64,000 nt of DNA from Sipunculus nudus (lineage: Eukaryota; Annelida; Sipuncula; Golfingiida; Sipunculidae), in NCBI GenBank assembly GCA_026874595.1, contig CM049317.1, positions 30,477,901-30,541,900 of the forward strand, written 5' to 3'. The notes below the pieces were generated by a model. It worked only from the letters and a program-made list of their open reading frames with translations, had not been told where the DNA came from and searched no databases. A program made the translations under genes and the position numbers. Shown here in pieces: positions 39,801 through 47,991 of the stretch; the stretch's first letter is position 1; the number at the start of each line of letters is the position of its first letter.

Positions 39801-42373
39801 TGGACAAGCAGAGAAGCAATTGAGTATGATTTGTCACCATGCATGATATAGGCCTATGCTGGTGCGGCCACAAGCAGACTGTATTTGTGTCCTTGACCTC
39901 TACAAGAAGACTCACTAGCGCACGTTTCTGCCTGCATAGAGAAGGGACACATGATTAACACGTGCAATTTTTTAGTGCACGGAAACGTGCGCATGGAAAA
40001 GGGGCCTAATGCTGAGAATAGATTCCATATTCACATTTGCATATCACACTGATACACTCGCATATAACTTTGGTTTATACATGTTGTGGTATAACTTGGT
40101 GATGTTAGTACCAGTGCTTGTTGCATGGGTGTTGTGTTTTTGGCACAGCAAGCCAGACAGGCCAGACAGAGGAAAGCCGAGGTACCCCGCCTGCAAGGCC
40201 ACCCCCTCCAACGCGCCCCCCAGGCTCCCAACCATCTCAGGGTAGGTCATTGTAACAGGGTCACTGTGCTTGCCTTGCTTTGCAACTCAATTTTAATTTT
40301 AGGTGTTTCACTCTGTAGTTTGTCATTCCATGGTGTTATGATCTTTAGCATCTCTTACAATTCACCTTTATTTTAGGCATTAGGTTAAATTTAAGAATAC
40401 AATGTTTATAAGAAAATAAAACTTTTTGTTTAAATGCAAACTCTTCACTCAACAGGGATCAGTCATTTAATAATATTACACACTGTACTTCAACTGTTTC
40501 AGAATATCATAGGGTGCTTTTATGGATCTTATGGATTAACTTTGTAGTTTCCCCATTTTATTCCCAAATGAGCAGCTAGCCTGAAATTAATTAAGTCCTC
40601 TTGATCTGAAGCAGAGCAATTTTACTTCTGTTACATCTTTATGTAATCAGGTGCCTAATATCTTTACAGACTTCTCATTTAACCAATCCAATATACAGAA
40701 GTTTCATATTTCATTTTAGTATTATCAAATGATTTATTTATATTAGTACTTTGTCTTTATGCAAATCTGACCATGGTTGCTTATGATACAGATATTCATG
40801 AGTATAGAATATTATTATTTATTATAAATTTTATAATGTAACAAGTAGGCCTACTACTAGTGGCCACCAGTGTGCTTTAATTCATATACAGATCAAAGAT
40901 ATAATATTACAAATAATATTACTTTACATTATAAAAAAATGTAATGTTAAAAGGATAATGATTAGAGAAAATTAATATTAATGAGGTCCATGAATATTTA
41001 TGTTTTGCAGCAGCACCAGCACCAGCTGCTCCCCCTGCCATGCCCTATGGTAAGTGAATGATTCCCTGTAAGTGTAGTAATCATTATTATAAAAAACACA
41101 CACTTTTATAACCCAAATCTGTATTCCAAGGAATGCAAGCCTGTGCCATGTGGGGGGGGGGGGGGTGTCTCTATCTTGGGATGCTCCAAATCCATGTTAC
41201 ATTCACTTACAAAACCCAAATTTGCAGGTTCATACAACATAAGTGACTATACATTGGTGAATATTCCATGGTGACATTCCTCAGTCAAGATCACGCACCA
41301 GATCCCAACCAAAATCTAATCAGTTCTTCATTGGCCCCCTTTCCCAATTGCCCTGAAATGTTCATAGGATTCCATTCATGATTGGGCGAGTTGTTGTGAA
41401 TTTACACACAAACACACACAAGAATGAGGATGGATGCCTACCCTCCTGATAAAGGTAATGAAGTCCAGTAAAAACAACTAATTTTCCCTCTTACTGGACC
41501 AGTTTCCCCTATAAGAAGTGAATGAACCAGGTGTAATAAGAAACAAAAACAGTTTAACATAGTTCAGTTAAACCCACCAACATGATCACATTCTGATGCT
41601 TCTCTTGCCATGCCCACTGGTAAGTGAATGGTCCCCTGTTTAGTCATAAAATAAACATGATTATAATATAGTTCAGTAAAACACTGTAACATGACCATTT
41701 TCTGGATGAATGGGCTTAGCGTGCCTTTGATGTAGTCATGTTAAACATATAATAATGTAAACCACTAAATGCTTTGCATGACCAAAAATACTAGTTAGTC
41801 ATAATAATGGGGTGGTCATGTTTGCAAGGGGGTTTGTCAAAGGGAGGGTACCATATTATAGATTACCATATGATGCGTTATATATGTTTCCTTTAAAGTG
41901 TTACCTTATGTACATTTCCTGCAATCTGTTCATAATGATCAAAATTTCATGATTCAGATGAGCTGAAAAGTTTTTAAAGTACCAGGGGGTGATGTATCCA
42001 TGTATAAAGTTGCTGAAATTTGAAGTTGATGCTCATCTATTTTAAACTCAGGCCATCTGGTTATACATTTAATGGATTCCAAGTGATTTCAGAACATTTT
42101 GCCTGGCTTTGTGTAATTAGAGGTAATAACTGAATATAAAATATCATGACTGATTTGGTTCTTGTTGCAGCCCAGACACCCTACCCTGTTCAGCCAGCAG
42201 CAGCGCCCCCTTCCTATCCAGGGATGTATGGGCAGCCCCCCATGCCGCAGGCGTATAACCCTTATCCATATGGTTATCCAGCTCAGTACCCATATCCACA
42301 GCAACAGTATCCAGGTTACCCCCAGCAACAGTATCCAGGATACCCACAACAACCTGGGTACCCACCTCAGTGA
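14666..42373 (+). CDS. PDCD6IP: ALIX / PDCD6IP (ESCRT accessory protein), 18 coding exons
   Basis: Spliced CDS of 2532 nt, 843 residues: join(14666-14868,17478-17532,18934-19003,19639-19766,20401-20554,21453-21562,22500-22616,25697-25919,26404-26527,27689-27866,29417-29638,30769-30928,33782-33933,35719-35853,37076-37241,40149-40241,41011-41049,42171-42373). All introns are GT-AG and phases match. Human ALIX is 868 residues with the same order: BRO1 domain (here about 1-355), V domain (about 358-700) and Pro-rich tail (about 715-843). ALIX is a cytosolic/endosomal adaptor: BRO1 recruits CHMP4/ESCRT-III, the V domain binds YPXnL motifs, and the tail binds SH3 and other partners in multivesicular-body sorting, abscission and membrane repair. 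Conserved blocks include [11 protein letters not shown] (the BRO1 helix that contacts CHMP4), [35 protein letters not shown] and AYDSFTEL. The tail lacks a P(S/T)AP motif. Introns 3, 4, 5, 8 and 16 show no feature beyond short simple repeats. Confidence 0.96.
14869..17477 (+). other. ALIX intron 1 with long (TA)n tract
   Basis: 2.6-kb intron containing a (TA)n-rich microsatellite at about 15727-15842 and a local cluster of GTACCTG-type repeats at 16540-16630. Overlapping reading frames over the TA tract are artefacts. No transposon boundary was recognised. Confidence 0.6.
17478..17532 (+). CDS. PDCD6IP: ALIX exon 2
   Basis: Acceptor TTTTTCAG; encodes [18 protein letters not shown], matching the family YYDQ...ENQ segment. 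Donor CAG|GTCAGT, phase 0. Confidence 0.93.
17919..18385. repeat. Degenerate GAATTGGAATTGAA repeats in intron 2
   Basis: GAATTGGAATTGAA or close variants occur at about 17919, 17945, 18270-18295 and 18326-18372. They look like short decayed tandem or dispersed units and have no coding potential. Confidence 0.45.
18934..19003 (+). CDS. PDCD6IP: ALIX exon 3
   Basis: Acceptor TTATAG; encodes [16 protein letters not shown] and on, the counterpart of the family TFTWKDAFDKGS segment. Donor TTAA|GTGAGT, phase 1. Confidence 0.93.
19639..19766 (+). CDS. PDCD6IP: ALIX exon 4
   Basis: Acceptor TTTCCAG; encodes [20 protein letters not shown] and [17 protein letters not shown], the BRO1 core helices (family CVLFN.AAL.SQ.A). 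Donor CAG|GTATGT, phase 0. Confidence 0.95.
20401..20554 (+). CDS. PDCD6IP: ALIX exon 5
   Basis: Acceptor ATTTTCAG; encodes [13 protein letters not shown] and [19 protein letters not shown]. The AQAQ...FF..A motif is a BRO1 hallmark. Donor AAAG|GTATGA, phase 1. Confidence 0.95.
21453..21562 (+). CDS. PDCD6IP: ALIX exon 6
   Basis: Acceptor TTTCAG; encodes [20 protein letters not shown], the helix that in human ALIX lines the CHMP4-binding groove. Donor AAG|GTGAGA, phase 0. Confidence 0.95.
22060..22325 (+). repeat. Minisatellite of about 22-24 bp in intron 6
   Basis: Roughly eleven degenerate units of the type ATTACACAGTAAATACTGCAG follow each other with small indels. Intronic and non-coding. 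Confidence 0.7.
22500..22616 (+). CDS. PDCD6IP: ALIX exon 7
   Basis: Acceptor TTTTTGCAG; encodes [20 protein letters not shown] and [11 protein letters not shown] (family AEYHQS...FGEEIARLQ). Donor AAG|GTAACC, phase 0. The last 45 nt and the donor are duplicated at 25305-25354. Confidence 0.95.
22572..25610 (+). repeat. Tandem duplication of exon 7 end plus intron 7 start
   Basis: A unit of about 304 bp is present twice: copy 1 at 22572-22698 joined to 25129-25304, and copy 2 at 25305-25610. Copy 2 includes the last 45 nt of exon 7 without differences and its GTAACC donor, but has no acceptor and no upstream exon sequence. Copy 1 is split by the 2430-bp element at 22699-25128, so copy 2 preserves the pre-insertion site. 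A few substitutions separate the copies, so the duplication is fairly young and the insertion younger. Confidence 0.85.
22699..25128 (-). mobile_element. Hairpin-ended element, family E copy 1 (2430 bp)
   Basis: Minus orientation. Its 5' end (at 25128) reads AACAAGTGACCCATGGGTCA followed by GCTCAGCTG; its 3' end is the hairpin at 22699-22728 (AGCTCAGCTGAC-tttca-GTCATGCTGGGCT on +), beside a CCGT/CCGG-rich microsatellite at 22742-22797. The core has degenerate tandem units with clusters of AGGTCA (for example 23028-23055, 23311-23324, 23439-23466). The empty site in the neighbouring duplicate shows TTTTTT uninterrupted: insertion occurred between T5 and T6 with no target duplication. No protein-coding frame, so non-autonomous. 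A related copy is at 60880-62674. Confidence 0.85.
25697..25919 (+). CDS. PDCD6IP: ALIX exon 8
   Basis: Acceptor TTTTCAG; encodes [14 protein letters not shown] and the conserved [20 protein letters not shown], closing the BRO1 domain. Donor ACTG|GTAGGC, phase 1. Confidence 0.95.
26404..26527 (+). CDS. PDCD6IP: ALIX exon 9
   Basis: Acceptor CATACAG; encodes [20 protein letters not shown], the BRO1-to-V transition (family DLFEKMVP). Donor ATAG|GTATGG, phase 2. Confidence 0.94.
26957..27070. repeat. Possible Tigger/pogo-type MITE fragment in intron 9
   Basis: CAGTAGAACCCCTTTCC resembles the terminus of pogo/Tigger-type MITEs and is preceded by TA-like sequence, but no matching right end was found. 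Confidence 0.25.
27689..27866 (+). CDS. PDCD6IP: ALIX exon 10
   Basis: Acceptor CTTTCAG; encodes [20 protein letters not shown] and [17 protein letters not shown], among the most conserved V-domain segments. Donor GAG|GTAATG, phase 0. Confidence 0.95.
27926..28775 (-). mobile_element. Family D element in intron 10 (about 850 bp)
   Basis: Minus orientation. The 5' end at 28775 reads AACAAGACCTACAGGCCTAA then TGCAAACCTGTGC; the 3' end at 27926 reads CTCACAGGTTCGCT. The stretch GC(G/A)AACCTGTG near the 5' end is the inverse of the 3' end, a subterminal inverted repeat. The interior has two related units with CTTCTCCGAAA and GGAGCTAGC motifs, and a degenerate CCGTC-type patch near the 3' end. 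Relatives: 47992-48125 (5' part), 51280-51690 and 60528-60864 (3' part). Non-coding. Confidence 0.6.
29417..29638 (+). CDS. PDCD6IP: ALIX exon 11
   Basis: Acceptor CTTTTCAG; encodes [20 protein letters not shown] and [21 protein letters not shown]-domain arm 1. Donor GAT|GTAAGT, phase 0. Confidence 0.95.
29690..30540. repeat. GACTC-type degenerate repeats in intron 11
   Basis: Repeated motifs such as GGACTCAGA, AGACTCAGATTTGGA and GACTTGGAC recur through the intron. They recall the GAGTCC repeats at 9.3-12 kb and 47.5 kb but no boundaries are visible. Confidence 0.3.
30769..30928 (+). CDS. PDCD6IP: ALIX exon 12
   Basis: Acceptor CTCTTCAG; encodes [20 protein letters not shown] and [20 protein letters not shown], a coiled helix of the V domain. 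Donor TTA|GTATGT, phase 1. Confidence 0.93.
32564..32829. mobile_element. piggyBac-like MITE in intron 12 (266 bp)
   Basis: Left end CCGTTTACTGTTTAC and inverted right end CCCTTTACTGTTTAC, each flanked by TTAA (32560-32563, 32830-32833). The CCC start and TTAA target are the piggyBac signature. No coding sequence. Confidence 0.7.
33598..33771. mobile_element. Small TA-flanked MITE abutting exon 13
   Basis: Begins CAGTAGAATCTGTCTGAAAG and ends with the imperfect inverse (GGTCTTTATTATAAGGCTTC then ACTG), flanked by TA on both sides (33596-33597, 33772-33773). The TA target and CAGT ends fit Tc1/mariner-pogo (Tigger)-type MITEs. The right end is only 10 bases from exon 13 of ALIX, so the branch-point region and part of the pyrimidine tract lie in transposon sequence. 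Confidence 0.6.
33782..33933 (+). CDS. PDCD6IP: ALIX exon 13
   Basis: Acceptor ATTTTACAG at 33773-33781. With the A from exon 12 the split codon reads ACC, giving [14 protein letters not shown] and on (family TSKFLTALAQDG). Donor CAG|GTGGGT, phase 0. The acceptor lies 10 bases beyond a transposon end (33598-33771). A competing AG at 33784-33785 would put the exon out of frame. Confidence 0.92.
34905..35539. mobile_element. Tigger/pogo-type MITE in intron 13 (635 bp)
   Basis: Left end CAGTAGAGCACCATCTATCC and inverted right end CAGTAGAGCATCGTATATCC, flanked by TA dinucleotides (34903-34904, 35540-35541). The CAGTAGA...TATCCG termini are typical of pogo/Tigger elements. Internal repeats of TCCGGATAA/TCGGATAA are near the right end. 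No transposase. Confidence 0.75.
35719..35853 (+). CDS. PDCD6IP: ALIX exon 14
   Basis: Acceptor TATTGTAG; encodes [20 protein letters not shown] and GTK. The Phe of AYD(S/N)F aligns, as I recall the family, with human F676, which contacts YPXnL ligands. Donor AAG|GTCAGG, phase 0. Confidence 0.94.
36026..36783 (-). mobile_element. Family F hairpin/tandem-core element in intron 14
   Basis: Minus orientation. The 5' end at 36783 reads ACAAGGGCACCACAAAGCGG; the 3' end at the left folds as a hairpin (36028-36059; arms TATCCC...TTGCA and TGCAA...GGGATA). A degenerate GTCCTTCTGTC microsatellite (36085-36117) follows. The core has four units of about 140 bp (starts near 36145, 36286, 36430, 36568), each with TTGACCAAAACC, ATGGCTCAC and GGATGAAGA-type motifs; the spacers contain AGGTCACAGGGTCAAAGGTC or variants. 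The frame at 36103-36366 is only the tandem repeat. Same general layout as family E. Confidence 0.65.
37076..37241 (+). CDS. PDCD6IP: ALIX exon 15
   Basis: Acceptor TCTTTTCAG; encodes [20 protein letters not shown] and [16 protein letters not shown], the end of the V domain, then [14 protein letters not shown], the start of the Pro-rich tail. RTAP stands where human ALIX has PSAP. Donor CAG|GTAGGT, phase 1. Confidence 0.95.
37762..37780. repeat. Perfect AGGTCA inverted repeat in intron 15
   Basis: GTAGGTCACTGTGACCTAC is a perfect palindrome around one central base and contains AGGTCANNNTGACCT, the consensus of the vertebrate oestrogen response element. A one-mismatch version (AGGTCACTGCGACCT) lies in element E copy 1 near 22883, so this may be a transposon relic. 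Confidence 0.6.
39539..40006. mobile_element. MITE with GGCCCCTTTTCCATGCG ends in intron 15
   Basis: Left end GACCCCTTTTCCATGCGAGC and inverted right end GGCCCCTTTTCCATGCGCAC form a terminal inverted repeat of about 17-28 bp. The interior has a C-rich run near 39624-39634 and further ACGTG-type fold-back pieces. No target duplication was recognised and the superfamily is unknown. It ends about 140 bases before exon 16. Confidence 0.6.
40149..40241 (+). CDS. PDCD6IP: ALIX exon 16 (Pro-rich tail)
   Basis: Acceptor TTTTTGGCACAG; in phase 1 it encodes [20 protein letters not shown] then [10 protein letters not shown]. The PPARPPPP core matches the human segment known to bind endophilin-type SH3 domains. 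Other frames here are shadows. Donor CAGG|GTAGGT, phase 1. Confidence 0.85.
41011..41049 (+). CDS. PDCD6IP: ALIX exon 17 (39-nt micro-exon)
   Basis: Acceptor TTTTGCAG followed by CAG, a NAGNAG tandem acceptor that could vary one residue. Encodes [13 protein letters not shown]. Donor TATG|GTAAGT, phase 1. At 39 nt it can be skipped without a frameshift. Confidence 0.8.
41110..41430. repeat. Dispersed repeat family C, copy 3, in intron 17
   Basis: Shares TATTCCAAGGAATGCAAGCC, CATAAGTGACTA, GTGAATATTCC and TTCTTCATTGGCCCCC with 5495-5765, and carries a G14 run at 41152-41165 where copy 1 has a short G-rich stretch. Confidence 0.6.
41595..41640 (+). repeat. Diverged copy of the exon 17 end and donor
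   Basis: CTTGCCATGCCCACTG|GTAAGTGAATGGTCCCCTG repeats CCTGCCATGCCCTATG|GTAAGTGAATGATTCCCTG of exon 17. No acceptor gives a frame-preserving exon (the nearest AG candidate gives 52 nt), so I read it as a decayed local duplication. Confidence 0.6.
42171..42373 (+). CDS. PDCD6IP: ALIX exon 18 (C-terminal Tyr/Pro tail and stop)
   Basis: Acceptor CTTGTTGCAG; encodes [20 protein letters not shown] then a Pro/Tyr/Gln tail with the QQQYPGYP unit twice, ending GYPPQ and TGA. The tail resembles the self-associating, ALG-2-binding region of human ALIX, but a clear ALG-2 or CEP55 consensus is not obvious. Confidence 0.93.
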
Positions 42374-42410
42374 TCAGAATACTGTAGCGTCACAACATGT
42401 GATATTTTAT

Positions 42411-42461
<51 letters not shown>

Positions 42462-42604
42462 CAGTGGAACCTTCATCAGTAAGCACCTATCTACCAAAGG
42501 CACCTTAAGATAATAGCAGTCATATATATGGCCTTAGCATCTGTGTTGTTGGCTAAATCCAGTTTGTGCCTGCAAGAATTGGTAGGTTAAGAGGTGTGTG
42601 TAAG

Positions 42605-42660
<56 letters not shown>

Positions 42661-42775
42661 TACATATAAACTGAAATGTGTATTTTAATATCTGCATATG
42701 TCTTTCTTACAGAAATGTTTGGTGCAGTTTGTTTTTATTTTGAATAAATAAAATATTCATATTATATGGAGACTT
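42374..42775 (+). other. PDCD6IP: ALIX 3' UTR with poly(A) signals
   Basis: Starts right after the TGA. Contains (CA)n(TA)n at about 42410-42459 and (TA)n(CA)n at about 42609-42661, then overlapping AATAAA signals at 42743-42748 and 42747-42752, giving a short 3' UTR of roughly 400 nt. Further AATAAA sites lie near 43470 and 45702, so longer forms are possible. Confidence 0.6.
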
Positions 42776-45700
42776 ACAAAATCCCTGCTGCCTGTCAAAT
42801 AGAGTTAGTGAACACCTGTATAATAGTAAGAGATAATGAGCTTTATGTACTTGGTCATGTTGTGCAGAGTTAGTCATACTTTTTGTCTGTCTTCATTTGA
42901 TTGGGGATTTTGCTTCCATATCCTAGAGATGTATATAAATTTATATATATAAACACAACACGGAGCAGAAATTTTGATATTTAACTGTACATTTATTTTT
43001 AAGCATTACATATATGCAGTTAGTATTAATATAACTTTGTTAACCAGTATACTGATTTAGATGATATTGTTAAATCTTGAGTTAACCAGTACTGTTAGAG
43101 ATAATAATGTCATAACTCAGTTCTTGTATTCCCCTGGTGCAACCAAAAAGTGTCAAAACTTCAGTTATTCTGGGATGTATTCCTGGTCAACATTGTTTAA
43201 AGCAGCAAAATAATGATCACCCAGTATCATATTATGAAGATACACAATGGGATTATTTTATCATTTTGATTCTGTATCTCAGATGGCCATGAATGAATAC
43301 CAGGTGGGGCTAGCAATCATTTGAGGGATAACCATAAATGATTATTAAAATTAACCTACTGCATAAAACTACAGCCTTGTTATCATCAGTGGATATTTAA
43401 CTACTTAATATTTTCATTTTTATTCTCTGGTTGTGTTTGGTAGAACTGGTCTTTTATAAATTTTTAATGTAATAAACATATCCCTTCTTTTGAGGTGCTT
43501 AAGTCAACCTAAAATTGGTTTCTAGGCAACTACCTCTGTTACTACATTGCACTGCATTTTTCGTCAGTTAATGGTGCTTGTTTCATCATTGGTATAATAG
43601 AACAAACTGAATACAGGAGTTCCCATAGCAAACATGAAATTGACACCTTACACTACACTTTAATTTGACCTGATATATCTGTCATAGGTGACGATTTTGG
43701 GAAATGTTCCAGATTTACTGTGTGAAGTGTTTGTGTAATGTAGATCAGACTTGTGTTTGTATTATTATTAGCTCAGGCTTTCCGAATATGGTCTGCTGAC
43801 CCATCTTGCGACTTACAAGGCCCTTGGCAGCTATGCTTTCACAGACCTTGTTTTATCGAGCTGCTCTTGCAGGTTTCATGTATTGGAGCAAAAATAATGA
43901 ATGCCAATTAAATCCAGTGTAAACGGTGGAAAATGGTCAAAAACTATCAACATGCCATCTGAACAAGAACACATGCACCAAACAGGGTAGGTTTACAAAC
44001 CTTTATTTGATTGGTCAGATTTTTTATTCCTTATTTAAATGCTTGGTCTGAAAAAAGTGAAAGATGTGCCTCTGCTGCTGTATACAGGAAGTGTACATAA
44101 ATCATATGATTGGTACAGCTCCATTGTTCATTATACATGAACTAGATCCCTGAGTGGTTTAGTAAAGCAAGGTCTATGAAAGCATAGCTGCCAGAGCTTT
44201 GAGAATAGAAAGATGTGCTAACCTTTAGACTAAAGTTGGTTCAGTTTAGACGAAACATTGTTTGCCAATATATAGGCTGTTCTGTAGGTCAAAGATGACA
44301 CTTTTAGGCTACTGTTTGCTGATAAGCCGGTTTGAAGGATAAAGAATTTTGACTTTAATATCTCACCTTGTGACTCGTAAATAGACCTGTAAGTTAACTC
44401 AATTTACTTGCAGTTTAGACTTTAATTCATTGATCCATGGCTGACCTGTGGGATAATGTCTGTTGACACCTAGACTTGGTGTAATTTGCAGTTTCATACA
44501 CTAACATGAAGGTAGACTGGCCAACTGCACTCTGAATTGCTGGCAGTGTTGAGACTTCAGAACATGCAAGTTTGGGTTTAACTTCTTTTACAATTTGAAA
44601 ATGTCTGTTGTAAATACGGATAGGCATTACTTACTAATTTATGCTGCAGTGAATTGTTAAGATATTTTTTTTACTTTTGATATTGTGACCTAGTTGCAAG
44701 GTGTGATGATACATGATGTTCCTGGCTGCAGCTAAAATCATTTCTCAATCACCAGTTTGCACACATGCTGTGATAAAACATTGAAGAATTTGTGAAAGCA
44801 CCTAGATAATGTGCCTGATATAATTAAAATCTTATTGTACTTTCAATTTTACTATAAGTCTCATTTCATGTCTAATATGAATCTGTCAATTCATGGTGAA
44901 AGTGTAAAATTGTTGTTATTTGTCACATGTTTTCAGACACAAAATTTGTCGTTATCATGCACATTTGGGATCGAGTCTGCCCAAGGCCTGCCAACTGAAT
45001 CTCCCCAGTCTCCTACAATAATACTTGCCCACATTCTAATTCAACAAATTAGGATGTTATTCTTTGGAAGAGAAGGGGGGGGGTGTAACTTATAAATTTA
45101 ATACAGTTACTTGATTGATATTGTTGATTTATATATACCTTGATTGCTAATTAAATATAGAGGACACATGTTGATTTAGGATTGTACATGTTAAGGATTG
45201 CCCAGTATGCTAAGGAACATTATTGTACAATTAGTGTAGATATCTGCAAACGATGACCAGAGGCTCTAGTGCATAATTCCATTAAACTGCTGGCTTCAGC
45301 TCCAAAAAAGGAAAAAAAAAATACCTTACTTTGGTAAATGTATATTATTATGTTATTTCTGTGATTTGGTGAATATAGATAAGCCTGAATTAAGGAAAGT
45401 AATGGAATGAAACAGTGTACCCTATTAATGGGAAATAACATCTAAATATATTCAGGATTGTACATATATATATTGGTGGTTCAGAAGCAGAATTATGATG
45501 GATTTAGATGTAAATGCTAGACATCTGGACGAAATTGATTCAATGTGATAGGATTCCCACCAAGGATTACATGACTTTCATATTGAAGGTGTATTGCAAT
45601 TCTTCACCGTGTACATTCAGTATGAAAAGTAGTTCCAATGGGTGGGTAATGTGTTTAAGTATTGTTATAATGACTATATCACCTCTGCCATTTGTTAGCA

Positions 45701-46440
45701 AATAAATACTGCCTCATATGCACCAGACTTGGTCTTGATTTCATTTGCTATATTTTCACCCTGGTCTGTCCGTACATTTTCTTGAACTTTTATTAGGATG
45801 AACATTGAGATTTCTGATTAATGATTTTATTTTGATAAATATATGGATACTAGAAAATATCTGAGATTTTTTTACACTATGATTGGCTTGATGTTCACCA
45901 GGGTTTCAAATTCACAACATTTTTTAAAGGTAAAATATCACAGAAATGAAACTTACAGGGAGTAAGTCACCCCATCAATACCATATTCCGTACACACTTG
46001 TTATACACCACAGTCATTAAAAATCTTGACCAATACTTTGTATAGCAAGGTTTTTACAAGTTTAACCATCAATCCTTGCACTAGGCCAAGAATTGTAATC
46101 AAACCCAATTAGAGTGGGATATGGCAACGTGCATCCAATTAAAAAATTTCAAGCAATTTTAAACACCAAAATATTGTTCATAGTGATGCATCTAAATTTT
46201 ACAATAGCATCAAATTTCACTTTTTTTTCGCAATATCCCTAACCTAATCAGGTTCATATTCTTGAAATCCTGTTAACCCACACTCCATGTTACTTGTATT
46301 ACTAACTGGAAACCTAGTTGACCTTACAGAAATGAATTATGCTGCCGTAAGTAGCTGGTCCAGTCCATGTCCAAATCAGTCTTTCAGGTCAGAGTCTAGT
46401 GTTTTTAGAAAGCAAGTACATGTCCAATTTAAATGATATT
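42776..46440. other. Downstream flank of ALIX, no gene seen
   Basis: AT-rich with only short unrelated reading frames. May include a longer ALIX 3' UTR. A 25-bp inverted repeat is annotated separately (43826-44192). Nothing else is supported. Confidence 0.4.
43826..44192. repeat. 25-bp inverted repeat pair downstream of ALIX
   Basis: The arm at 43826-43850 (GGCAGCTATGCTTTC...) is repeated in inverse at 44168-44192 with one mismatch in 25. Weaker complementarity extends outward. The arms are 317 bases apart. It could be MITE termini or, if transcribed, a long-range RNA stem. Confidence 0.6.
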
Positions 46441-46447
46441 TTTATAA

Positions 46448-47361
46448 AAGTATAAAAAATGACCACGGGTCATGACACCCAGCTGGCTAGGAAGACGTTC
46501 ACAAAAGATATTTTATCACCTGAATGCCACATTTTGTAGGTGGCATCCCCATTCAACTGTAGCCAATAAAGTTCTTCAAAATCAACAAGAAGAAAAAGTT
46601 TCATGACAATATATCCAATCATTCCGATGAAATCTAGGCATTTTGTATGCTGTAAGCTAAGCTAAAAATGGCCATGCATATTTTTGAAGGACATCCCTGG
46701 ATGTCATGATTTTAGGTCTAAACAGTTAAGTTTTGTACCCTGTATGGGTGCTTGAAATGTATTTGGCCAGTAATATGTCACCATGCCCTAATTTCAGGTT
46801 TCCATAACGATTGCCCAAAACTTCCCTGTATATTATACTGGAACCTTCTAGGCCCAGCGGATACAATTTGTGCCCCATCTGACTGAGATGACCTAATTTT
46901 AGGTTTCCAAGGATATTGGCTTAGGAACTGGGACGTTCAGTAAGAAGTTTCTAGATCTAACGGTTACAATTTGTGCCCTGTTAATGGACAAACTGCTTCA
47001 TTTGAATGTCTCATAAATAGAGAAAAAAATTATAAAATTACAGGTGATGCCACCAGTCTTCAGAAAATAATGAAACACTTTGATTAGTATATGTGGAAAG
47101 AATCATGGCAATCAATGCATTAGTTATTCAATTATTGGAGCTTTTGTTTCAAATTTGTAATTATTCTGGGGGGTACCCCTAGCTCGGAGGACACAGGACA
47201 CAGATAACTAATTTCAAGTTTCCAATGAGATTTTTTTTATGGACCTCCATGGGTTAAACATTAGAAGATTCTAGGCCTAGCAGATACAGTTTGTGCCCTG
47301 TTACCAGAAGAACTGCTTCATCTTGTCTCAAAATTAGCCCAGTCAGCCGATCGAGCTAAAA
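46448..47361 (+). mobile_element. Decayed family E element
   Basis: The 5' part AATGACCACGGGTCATGACA and TTCACAAAAGATATTTTATC match the 5' end of the element at 55201. Then come diverged units of the 335-bp core (GATTCTAGGCCTAGC, TTTGTGCCCTGTTA, GGTGATGCCACCAGTCTTCAG). A weak 3' end AGCCCAG...CGAGCTAAAAA lies near 47338-47366. The microsatellite is absent. Confidence 0.55.
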
Positions 47362-47991
47362 ATGGAAGTCTGAGATGATCATACATGTGTATATGTGTTT
47401 GGTATATTCTGTAAATAGTTTGTATAAATCTTACAAGTTTTACTGGTGTTTTTGCTTCACACTTCAGACCCTTGGTGACAAAGTTTTTTCAGGTGTGCAG
47501 CAAGATGATCAAGATGGACTTGGTCTGACTTCTTGAGTCTGAGACCTCAGAGTCAGACTTCAAGTCAAAATCCAGGACCTCCCAAATAGTGGATTAAAAT
47601 TTTATGTTACTGTTGGTACTACTGAGGAAAATGGGTCTTGTGACAAGTGAAAATGAATAAAACTTCCCATGGCATACAAATCTACTAAATAATTATCAAA
47701 TATAATCACCATTATGCTGAAGTCAATAGCAAATCATCATCTGTGGATTATGTTATAATGTAACCGGTTATTTTCTTTCTGCAAATACATACACAAATCA
47801 ATATTAAGTGTTACTCTGGAGCCTCCTGGCTGAGGGCAGCTGGTTAAAGCATTATGTATGTGATTTACAGGTTTCTGTGACAGCTTGGAAGCTTTAACCC
47901 TTTTCCCCTAAATGAGTATTCAATGTGGTGGTGTCTAGTGATGAGACTATATTTGGGCACATGTTGCTAGATGTTTGGTGTGCAAAAAGTG
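47362..47991. other. Intergenic, no gene seen
   Basis: A short cluster of GAGTCTGAGACCTCAGAGTC-type repeats lies at 47537-47580. Nothing else was recognised. Confidence 0.35.

Noticed and set aside
40009-40376. Other frames over ALIX exon 16
   Set aside because: The spliced phase from exon 15 gives the PPARPPPP frame; the rest lack splice-site support.
42089-42365. Minus-strand frames opposite ALIX exon 18
   Set aside because: Shadows of the Pro/Tyr-rich coding exon, which is low in stops on the other strand.
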